From JAUWCW01 sp030609125 [NCBI: Candidatus Rokuibacteriota bacterium] (GTDB taxonomy: Bacteria > JAUVQV01), in the NCBI GenBank assembly GCA_030609125.1, contig JAUWCW010000112.1, positions 1 through 6,585 on the forward strand: a DNA stretch of 6,585 bases, written 5' to 3'. The notes below the pieces were generated by a model that saw only the letters and a program-made list of their open reading frames with translations, was not told the DNA's origin and ran no database searches. This document shows, one piece after another, positions 1 to 5,308 of this stretch. How positions within the stretch are numbered: position 1 is the first letter of the stretch; each line of letters opens with the position of its first letter. The position numbers and the translations under genes were made by a program.

Positions 1-1
1 G

Positions 2-1093
2 GCTCAACAGGTCATCGCCGCCGCCGGCCTGAAAGCGCTCTACGGGTCCGCCGATGAACCTTCTCTGCGGGACCGCGCCTGGATCGAAACCACCTGGGAT
101 ACCGCCAGAACCAACACCCGAGGCGGAGGAGGGAAAGACAGGGCCCTCCTGGTCCTCGACGAAGTTCAGAAAGTCACGGCCTGGTCCGAGACGGTCAAGC
201 GGCTGTGGGACGAAGACACCGCTTCCGGGGCGCCGCTCCAGGTGGTGCTCCTCGGCTCTTCCCCCCTTCTGCTGGGAAGGGGGCTCTCGGAGAGTCTCAC
301 CGGCCGCTTCGAGTTGATTCCCGTCACGCACTGGAGCTACCCGGAAATGCGTGAGGCCTTCCAGTGGGATCTTGAACGGTATCTCTTTTTCGGGGGCTAT
401 CCCGGGGCCGCTCCCCTCGTTGGCGACGAGGAGAGGTGGCGCCGCTACATTATCGACTCGCTGATTGAGACGACCATCTCCCGCGACATACTCCTCATGA
501 GTCGCGTGGACAAGCCCGCCCTCCTGCGCCGGCTCTTCCATCTCGCCTGCGACTACTCCGGGCAGATCCTCTCCTACCAGAAAATGCTGGGGCAGCTGCA
601 CGACGCCGGCAACACCACCACCCTGGCCCACTATCTTGATCTGCTGGGGGGGGCCGGAATGGTAACTGGCCTCCAGAAGTTCTCGGGCGCCAAGGTGCGA
701 CAGCGCGGATCAAGCCCCAAGCTCCAGGTCCTGAATACCGCCCTGCTGACGGCCCAGTCGGGCAGGAGTTTCGAAGATGCCGGAGCCGACCTCTCTTTGC
801 GGGGGCGTCTCATCGAAAGCGCCGTCGGCGCCCATCTGCTCAACTCTCTGACCGGCTCCGGCGCCACGGTCTCCTACTGGCGGGAGCGCAGCCGGGAGGT
901 GGACTTTGTCGTTCAGAGCGGTACGCGCCTCCTCGCCATCGAAGTCAAAAGCGGCCGGCGCAAAGACAACCTCCCCGGCATGGAAGCCTTCGCCAAGGCC
1001 TTCAAACCCGATCGCCGGCTGCTCGTGGGCGAAGGGGGCGTATCTCTCGAGGAATTCCTCCAGAAGCCCGCCTCCTTCTGGCTTGAGGGGTAA
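2..1093 (+). CDS. ATPase 1: AAA_14/DUF4143 family ATP-binding protein, 5' end outside window
   Basis: The reading frame is open from base 2, so the gene enters from the left edge; 363 residues are visible. The P-loop must lie just upstream, because the visible part begins in the helix that normally follows it (AQQVIAAAG). Walker B is LLVLDEVQ at visible residues 49-56, and a sensor-like strand VVLLGSSP follows at 81-88. GRFELIPVTHW (101-111) and IETTISRDI (155-163) are typical of the family. A winged-helix-like segment spans about 187-221. The C-terminal DUF4143 part carries E272, E299-V-D301 and E314-V-K316, a PD-(D/E)XK-like set. The natural start cannot be placed; internal GTG codons such as the one at 242 fall inside the conserved ATPase domain and are not starts. 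Cellular role is unknown for the family; ATP binding is inferred from relatives, as Walker A is not in view. An 8-G run lies in codons 644-655. Confidence 0.93.
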   Translation, partial: AQQVIAAAGLKALYGSADEPSLRDRAWIETTWDTARTNTRGGGGKDRALLVLDEVQKVTAWSETVKRLWDEDTASGAPLQVVLLGSSPLLLGRGLSESLTGRFELIPVTHWSYPEMREAFQWDLERYLFFGGYPGAAPLVGDEERWRRYIIDSLIETTISRDILLMSRVDKPALLRRLFHLACDYSGQILSYQKMLGQLHDAGNTTTLAHYLDLLGGAGMVTGLQKFSGAKVRQRGSSPKLQVLNTALLTAQSGRSFEDAGADLSLRGRLIESAVGAHLLNSLTGSGATVSYWRERSREVDFVVQSGTRLLAIEVKSGRRKDNLPGMEAFAKAFKPDRRLLVGEGGVSLEEFLQKPASFWLEG

Positions 1094-1100
1094 GATCGGA

Positions 1101-1148
1101 AAAGATGGTGCCGGGCGTTCATTTTCACTGTTCCCGGCCCCGGGTCAA
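1101..1148 (+). repeat. Family A intergenic repeat, copy A1 (3' side of ATPase 1)
   Basis: The repeat starts 7 bases after the ATPase 1 stop codon. Its first 27 bases (1101-1127) are identical to 2436-2462. The 42-base stretch 1107-1148 aligns without gaps to 2376-2417 with 34 identities. GCCGGG (1110-1115) can pair with CCCGGC (1133-1138), giving a 6-bp stem with a 17-base loop. No T-run follows, so it is not a standard intrinsic terminator. Its nature is unknown; a REP-like or other non-autonomous mobile element is one possibility. Confidence 0.8.
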
Positions 1149-1224
1149 AAACACTCGCGACTTATTTCACCCTGTGGTAATATTACTCGCAACATGATCC
1201 AATCGTCAGAAAAGGCAGGCAGCG
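1149..1224. other. Gene-free leader between ATPase 1 and ATPase 2
   Basis: This part of the 146-base gap lies between repeat A1 and the ribosome binding site of ATPase 2. It is more AT-rich than its surroundings. It contains the 10-base palindrome GTAATATTAC (1177-1186) and the direct repeat ACTCGC (1153 and 1185). TAATAT at 1178 could serve as a -10 box, but no acceptable -35 lies at 16-18 bases, so I call no promoter. Confidence 0.4.
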
Positions 1225-1233
1225 AAAAAGGGG
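1225..1233 (+). promoter_or_regulatory. Ribosome binding site deciding the TTG start of ATPase 2
   Basis: The purine-rich AAAAAGGGG ends 6 bases before the TTG at 1240. The only other nearby start, GTG at 1249, would be 15 bases away, so the spacing favours TTG. Confidence 0.6.
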
Positions 1234-1239
1234 CATACC

Positions 1240-2361
1240 TTGTCCAAGGTGCGTGAGCGATATCTCAAGTCCCAGATTGTCTCCGACCTGGAGAAGAAAA
1301 TGGTCTTTGTCGGCGGGGCGAGACAGGTGGGCAAGACCACCCTGGCCAGGGACATCCTTGGAGATGGCAAGGGGTACCTGAACTGGGACGTGGCCGCGCA
1401 CCGGGAACGGATCCTGAAAAGAGAGCTCCCGGCGGTGGACCTGCTCGTCCTCGATGAGATCCACAAGTACCGCTCCTGGCGGAATTATCTCAAAGGCCTC
1501 TATGACGGCCGTCCCGCCGGGCAGAGGGTCCTCGTTACCGGCAGCGCCCGTCTCGACTACTACCGCTTCGGCGGGGACTCCCTCCAGGGAAGGTACCACT
1601 ATCTGCGGCTGCTCCCCCTCTCGAGCGCCGAGCTGGCCATCCGGTCGCGGGAGGACCTGCTCGATCTGTGCCGCCTCGGGGGATTTCCGGAGCCCTTTTT
1701 CTCCTCGTCGGCAACAGAGTCCCGGCGCTGGTCGAGAGAGTACCGCCAGAGACTGGTCTACGAGGACCTGCGCTCTCTCGAGGGGGTGAAGGACCTGGGG
1801 AACATGGAGCTTCTCATGCTGCGTCTTCCCGAGCTCGTGGGCTCCCCCCTCTCGATCAATGCTCTTCGTGAGGACCTCCAGGTGAGCCACAAGACCGTGG
1901 CGAACTGGCTTCGGATCCTGGAGCGGCTCTACGCGGTCTTCAGGCTGATGCCTTTCGGTGCCCCCCGGATCCGGGCCGTGAAAAAGGAGCAGAAGCACTA
2001 TCACTTCGATTGGACCCTGGTCAAGGACCGGGCCGTGCGATTCGAGAACATGGTCGCCGTGCACCTCCTGAAATGGACATGCTTTCTCGAAGACACGCAG
2101 GGCCGTGACGTGGAGCTGCGGTATTTCCGTGATGTCGACGGGCGGGAGGTGGACTTCGTGGTGCTCGAGGACCGCCGGCCCCTCATGCTCGTGGAGTGCA
2201 AGTGGAACGATGCCCCCGTGGACAGGGGGATCACCTATCTCAAGGAGCGTGTGACCGGCTGCGAGGCCTGGCAGATAAGCGCCGTAGGGAGGAAGGATTT
2301 CCTCTCTCCCGAGCAGGTCCGGGTCTGTCCCGCCGTGGATTTCCTGCGCCGGCTGGTGTAA
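1240..2361 (+). CDS. ATPase 2: AAA_14/DUF4143 family ATP-binding protein
   Basis: Complete gene of 373 residues, TTG start, TAA stop. Upstream in frame there is a TGA at 1195 and no other start before 1240; the ribosome binding site at 1225-1233 supports TTG. The Walker A motif GARQVGKTT is at residues 26-34 and Walker B VDLLVLDE at 66-73. LVTGSAR (98-104) follows as a sensor-like strand. A winged-helix-like segment lies at about 203-239 (LQVSHKTVANWLRILE). The C-terminal DUF4143 part has E269, E303-V-D305 and E319-C-K321, arranged like a PD-(D/E)XK nuclease core. The full length and intact motifs suggest a functional protein, cytoplasmic by its lack of hydrophobic segments. It shares the ECKW signature with ATPase 4 and is otherwise divergent from its neighbours. 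Substrate and role are not known for the family. It lies 146 bases after ATPase 1 and 244 before ATPase 3. Confidence 0.95.
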   Translation: MSKVRERYLKSQIVSDLEKKMVFVGGARQVGKTTLARDILGDGKGYLNWDVAAHRERILKRELPAVDLLVLDEIHKYRSWRNYLKGLYDGRPAGQRVLVTGSARLDYYRFGGDSLQGRYHYLRLLPLSSAELAIRSREDLLDLCRLGGFPEPFFSSSATESRRWSREYRQRLVYEDLRSLEGVKDLGNMELLMLRLPELVGSPLSINALREDLQVSHKTVANWLRILERLYAVFRLMPFGAPRIRAVKKEQKHYHFDWTLVKDRAVRFENMVAVHLLKWTCFLEDTQGRDVELRYFRDVDGREVDFVVLEDRRPLMLVECKWNDAPVDRGITYLKERVTGCEAWQISAVGRKDFLSPEQVRVCPAVDFLRRLV

Positions 2362-2381
2362 CCGGTGCCGTAACCGGTGCC
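2359..2381 (+). repeat. Direct repeat of 11 bases at the ATPase 2 stop codon
   Basis: TAACCGGTGCC occurs at 2359-2369 and again at 2371-2381. The first copy contains the TAA stop of ATPase 2; the second runs into family A copy A2. This looks like a small duplication, possibly a footprint of repeat insertion or slippage. Confidence 0.7.
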
Positions 2382-2417
2382 TGGCACTCATTTTCACCGT
2401 TTCCGGCGGCTGGTCAA
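2372..2417 (+). repeat. Family A intergenic repeat, copy A2 (3' side of ATPase 2)
   Basis: Bases 2372-2397 are identical over 26 positions to 3765-3790. The copy contains the near-palindrome GTGCCTGGCAC (2378-2388), with 5-base arms around a central T. Bases 2376-2417 match copy A1 at 34 of 42 positions. It lies just after the ATPase 2 stop codon. Confidence 0.8.
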
Positions 2418-2435
2418 GTGATAATGAATCATGCG

Positions 2436-2470
2436 AAAGATGGTGCCGGGCGTTCATTTTCATCGTTTCC
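2436..2470 (+). repeat. Family A intergenic repeat, copy A3
   Basis: The first 27 bases are identical to 1101-1127, so this is the same subtype as A1. It lies 18 bases after copy A2 in the same orientation and runs into the family B foldback at 2475. Confidence 0.8.
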
Positions 2471-2474
2471 GCAT

Positions 2475-2546
2475 TGTCGTTCCGAGAGTGCAACGACGAG
2501 GAATCTCCGGGGTGCGTCAGATCCCTCGGCCTTGCTCGGGATGACA
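2475..2546. repeat. Family B foldback element, copy B1 (double-length)
   Basis: TGTCGTTCCGAG (2475-2486) pairs along its whole length with CTCGGGATGACA (2535-2546), counting two G-U pairs. GAGGAATCT (2498-2506) pairs with AGATCCCTC (2519-2527) apart from one mismatch. The result is a long imperfect hairpin between ATPase 2 and ATPase 3. Similar arms recur at 3797-3828 and 6514-6570. I know sequences of this kind as abundant intergenic repeats in many environmental bacteria. Their function is unclear. Confidence 0.75.
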
Positions 2547-2570
2547 GGTGAGGAGGAGCGTGCCTGCGTG

Positions 2571-2599
2571 TTGACAGTATGCAAATATGAACCTATTAT
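2571..2599 (+). promoter_or_regulatory. Predicted sigma70-type promoter of ATPase 3, leaderless
   Basis: A -35 box TTGACA (2571-2576, all six consensus bases) is separated by exactly 17 bases from a -10 box TATTAT (2594-2599, five of six). The expected start of transcription, about 7 bases after the -10, falls on or beside the A of the ATG at 2606. No Shine-Dalgarno sequence lies in front of that ATG. Together this predicts a leaderless mRNA. Confidence 0.7.
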
Positions 2600-2612
2600 G
2601 CATATATGCATA
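2597..2612. promoter_or_regulatory. 16-bp perfect palindrome over the ATPase 3 start (candidate operator)
   Basis: TATGCATATATGCATA reads the same on both strands. It covers the end of the -10 box, the predicted transcription start and the ATG. That is a suitable position for a dimeric repressor. No regulator is identified in the window, but autoregulation by the winged-helix part of the ATPase is conceivable. Confidence 0.5.
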
Positions 2613-3760
2613 GACTGATCGACCGCAACATCACGTCCACTGTGCGAGAGAGGCTTCGCACCACCCAGGCCGTCGCCCTCCTCGGAGCGCGACAGGTCGG
2701 CAAATCAACCATTGCCGGCATGGTCCTCAAGGACTTTCCGGATGCCCTCTACCTCGACCTGGAACGCCCGTCCGACCTCACAAAGCTCACCGACCCGGAA
2801 GCGTTTTTCAGTCAGTTCGGCGACCGTCTTATCTGCCTCGACGAAATACAGAGAGCGCCCGACATCTTCCCTGTACTGAGAGGGGTCATCGACCGCCACA
2901 GGAGGAACTCCCAGTTTCTTATCCTGGGATCGGCGTCAAGAGATCTGATCAGGCAGAGTTCGGAGTCCCTTGCGGGGAGGATCTCCTACATCGAGATCAC
3001 GCCGTTTACCCGCGAAGAGCTCCCCCGCGTCCCGGACAGCACGCACTGGCTGCGGGGAGGATACCCCAGGAGCATCCTTGCCCGGGACGATGAAGAGAGT
3101 TTCCAGTGGCGGGAAGACTACGTACGGACCTTCCTTGAACGCGATATACCGCAACTCGGATTCAGGATACCGGCCGCCGCCCTGGGAAGACTCTGGAGGA
3201 TGCTGGCCCACTCACACGGACAGGTACTCAACACCTCGAAGCTGGCGGGCTCGATGGGTGTCAGCTCCCATACCGTCAGGAACTATATCGACATCCTGGA
3301 GCAAACCTTCGTGCTTCGGGTTCTGCCTCCCTATTCGGGGAATACGAAGAAACGGCTCGTAAAATCTCCCAAGGTCTACATAAGGGACTCCGGCCTGCTG
3401 CACACCCTGCTGGGAATCGAGACGATGGAGGACCTTTTCTCCCATCCCGTCTACGGGTCTTCCTTCGAGGGATATGCCGTGGAGAACATCCTGACCCGGT
3501 TTCCCCGGTGGCAGCCATCATTTTACCGAACATCGAACGGGACGGAAATCGACCTGGTCATGACGAAGGGGACGGGAAAGGTCGCTGTGGAAATAAAGGC
3601 CTCGAGCAGCCCGAAAGTCTCTAAAGGGTTTCAGAACTCCATTGAATCCCTGTCCCCGGACAGAACCTTCCTTATCGCCCAGGTGGCGGACGAGTACCCC
3701 CTCGCGGAAAAAGTGAGCGTGCTGCCTCTCCACGCCTTTATCGCGAAGATGGGCCGGTAG
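2606..3760 (+). CDS. ATPase 3: AAA_14/DUF4143 family ATP-binding protein
   Basis: Complete gene of 384 residues, ATG to TAG. The ATG at 2606 is chosen because the residues right after it (HRLIDRNI) fit the conserved N-terminus and no start with a ribosome binding site follows. Walker A is GARQVGKS at residues 27-34, Walker B LICLDEIQ at 75-82, and the sensor-like strand FLILGSAS at 104-111. GRISYIEITPF (124-134) and FLERDI (176-181) are family hallmarks. A winged-helix-like segment spans about 206-240 (MGVSSHTVRNYIDILEQ). The DUF4143 part carries E288, E314-I-D316 and E329-I-K331, a nuclease-like residue set. No membrane segments are seen. All motifs are intact. Role unknown; of the four it looks closest to the common DUF4143 form. 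It has its own strong predicted promoter, so it need not be cotranscribed with ATPase 2. Confidence 0.96.
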   Translation: MHRLIDRNITSTVRERLRTTQAVALLGARQVGKSTIAGMVLKDFPDALYLDLERPSDLTKLTDPEAFFSQFGDRLICLDEIQRAPDIFPVLRGVIDRHRRNSQFLILGSASRDLIRQSSESLAGRISYIEITPFTREELPRVPDSTHWLRGGYPRSILARDDEESFQWREDYVRTFLERDIPQLGFRIPAAALGRLWRMLAHSHGQVLNTSKLAGSMGVSSHTVRNYIDILEQTFVLRVLPPYSGNTKKRLVKSPKVYIRDSGLLHTLLGIETMEDLFSHPVYGSSFEGYAVENILTRFPRWQPSFYRTSNGTEIDLVMTKGTGKVAVEIKASSSPKVSKGFQNSIESLSPDRTFLIAQVADEYPLAEKVSVLPLHAFIAKMGR

Positions 3761-3764
3761 AACA

Positions 3765-3790
3765 AACCGGTGCCTGGCACTCATTTTCAC
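3765..3790 (+). repeat. Family A intergenic repeat, copy A4 (3' side of ATPase 3)
   Basis: Identical over 26 bases to 2372-2397, the A2 subtype with GTGCCTGGCAC. It starts 4 bases after the ATPase 3 stop codon and is followed 6 bases later by family B copy B2. Confidence 0.8.
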
Positions 3791-3796
3791 TCATTC

Positions 3797-3828
3797 GTCA
3801 GATTCCTCTCTTCGCTCGGAATGACAGG
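3797..3828. repeat. Family B foldback element, copy B2
   Basis: GTCA-GA-TTCC at the left (3797-3806) pairs with GGAATGAC at the right (3818-3825), with GA bulged out. This gives a short hairpin in the gap between convergent genes. A run of eight G follows at 3830-3837. Lacking a T-tract, it is not a clear terminator. Confidence 0.7.
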
Positions 3829-3854
3829 TGGGGGGGGCACGGGAACAGGGTAGC

Positions 3855-3872
3855 CGCAGGTTTTAACCTGCG
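3855..3872. repeat. Inverted repeat between convergent ATPase 3 and O-antigen ligase gene
   Basis: CGCAGGTT (3855-3862) and AACCTGCG (3865-3872) are perfect inverted arms around TT. It lies 11 bases beyond the stop of the - strand O-antigen ligase gene, where a terminator could be expected, but no U-run follows on that strand. Similar sequences are common dispersed intergenic repeats. Confidence 0.55.
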
Positions 3873-3883
3873 AAAGCACGGGG

Positions 3884-5308
3884 TCAGAGGCGGCTGTGGG
3901 TGATTTTGAGGGTGAAGGCGGCCAGGAGGGTGAAGTAGAGGGCGTTGGCGGGGATGTGAAAGTTGAAGGTGGTGAAGCTGTGAAATAGCAGGGCCACCAG
4001 GCCGGAGAGGCTGCCGAGGGCGAGGTAGATCACCTCCCGGTCGCGGCGGATGCTGAGGGTGTCCCGGAGGCTGCGGAGGAAGAGGATCGCGGCGGCCAGG
4101 GCGATCCCCACTCCGATCAGACCGCCCTCGATCAGGAACTGCAGGTGGTCGTTGTGGGCGTGGGTGAAGTGGATCCGCCTTTCGAGGGCCGCCCGATACA
4201 TAGGGTAGACGTCCCCGAAGGTGCCGAGGCCGGAGCCGAAGATCGGAAAGTCGCGTACCATGGCCGCCGCGTCGGACCAGATGTCCATTCTGACCTGCCG
4301 GCCGGGAGCCTGCAGAATGGAAATGAAGGTGCCGATCCGCTCCACGAGTTCCTCTCCTCCGAGCCAGAAGGCGGCGGCGAGGCCCGCCAGGGAGGTGCCG
4401 CCCCAGATAAGGACGCGGCTCTTGTCTTTCTGCTGCGTCGCAATCAGTCCGCCCATGAGAAGGAGGGCAAGAACGAGGGATACCATTCCGCCCCGGGAGA
4501 GGCTCATGAAGAGGGCCCCCATCATGATGGCCACCATGAAGCCGACGAGGAACTGGTGGGAGCGGAGGTCTCCCGCGGCAGGGCGCAGTTCGGTCGATCC
4601 GTCCTGCCGGCGGCCGTTCTTCGTGCGGCGGCGCTTGTCGATGCTCAGGAGGTACCCGAGGCCGAGGGGAACCAGCATGGCCATGAGGCCGGCGAAGTGG
4701 TTCTTGTTGACGTAGGGGCCGAAGGGACTTGTGGTGACGGGCATGAAGCCGTAGATCTTCCCCGTCCAGGCGAAGCGCTGGACGATGCCGAAGAGCGCGA
4801 TCCCGAAGCCGATGACGACGGCGGTGAGGGCGAGGCGGCGGATGTCGCGGCGGGTGCGCAGGGTGTTGAGGACGAGGATGAAGAAGAAGGCCATGCTGAT
4901 CGTGAAGGAGAGGTTCGAGAGGGTGCGCCCGCGCACGAGGGAGACGGAGTGGGCGTGGTCGGCGGCGCCGGCGACGGTGATGATCCGCAGGGCGGCGGGT
5001 GAGACGACGCCCAGGGCGCTCTCGCCGAGGGGTACCAGCTGGAAGGCGGCGAAGGCGAGAAACGCCAGGGCCGGCCAGTGCAGGCCGGCGGCGAGTCTCT
5101 TGTCGAAGGTGGTGCGCCTGCGGTAGGCGGCGCTCTCTTCGGGATAGCGGAGCTCGCGGCCGTACCAGAGGATGACGAGGAGCGAGATGCCGACGGTGAG
5201 GAGAGCCACCGACCAGGGCTCGACGCTCGCGAAGGCGAGGGGGGCGAAGAGAAGGAGCGCGGTGATGCCGACGCGGAAGACGCGGTCGGAGCGGGGGAAG
5301 CTGCTCAT
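3884..5308 (-). CDS. O-antigen ligase/polymerase family (Wzy_C) membrane protein
   Basis: A protein of 474 residues with about 11-12 hydrophobic segments, two of them in residues 13-48 and the last around 454-469. Family landmarks are VNKNHFAG (200-207), SLSRGG (269-274) and, in the large extracytoplasmic loop, GSGLGTFGDVYP (358-369) and THAHNDHLQFLIEGG (382-396). Such proteins sit in the inner membrane and join lipid-linked sugar chains, either ligating O-antigen to lipid A-core or polymerising repeat units of an exopolysaccharide; the sequence alone does not decide which. The frame is open up to 5653, but that extension overlaps the C-terminal coding of ATPase 4 and has no membrane-protein character. 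The ATG at 5308 begins MSSFPRSDR, directly before the first membrane segment. It overlaps the ATPase 4 stop as ATGA, with a partial ribosome binding site GAAG 8 bases upstream. Confidence 0.94.
   Translation of the reverse strand: MSSFPRSDRVFRVGITALLLFAPLAFASVEPWSVALLTVGISLLVILWYGRELRYPEESAAYRRRTTFDKRLAAGLHWPALAFLAFAAFQLVPLGESALGVVSPAALRIITVAGAADHAHSVSLVRGRTLSNLSFTISMAFFFILVLNTLRTRRDIRRLALTAVVIGFGIALFGIVQRFAWTGKIYGFMPVTTSPFGPYVNKNHFAGLMAMLVPLGLGYLLSIDKRRRTKNGRRQDGSTELRPAAGDLRSHQFLVGFMVAIMMGALFMSLSRGGMVSLVLALLLMGGLIATQQKDKSRVLIWGGTSLAGLAAAFWLGGEELVERIGTFISILQAPGRQVRMDIWSDAAAMVRDFPIFGSGLGTFGDVYPMYRAALERRIHFTHAHNDHLQFLIEGGLIGVGIALAAAILFLRSLRDTLSIRRDREVIYLALGSLSGLVALLFHSFTTFNFHIPANALYFTLLAAFTLKITHSRL

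Noticed and set aside
1110-1148. Intrinsic terminator after ATPase 1
   Set aside because: A GCCGGG/CCCGGC hairpin exists, but it has a 17-base loop and is followed by TCAAAAA, not a T-run; the repeat interpretation explains it better.
2001-2234. Small - strand open frames inside ATPases 2-4 (several of 60-110 codons)
   Set aside because: All lie within well-supported genes in other frames, without ribosome binding sites or domain signals.
1183-2493. 436-codon open frame on the - strand across ATPase 2
   Set aside because: It is antisense to a complete gene with intact Walker motifs, and its ends translate the intergenic repeats (KMNARHHL-like peptides). It has no recognisable domain and reflects GC-rich codon bias.
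1094-3883. CRISPR array from the repeated intergenic units
   Set aside because: The repeats are few, of unequal spacing, separated by whole genes and of two diverging subtypes; there are no regular spacers or cas genes.
4145-5002. 285-codon open frame on the + strand across the O-antigen ligase gene
   Set aside because: Its protein is a low-complexity Glu/Gly/Ala/Asp string, as expected from the antisense of a hydrophobic membrane protein.
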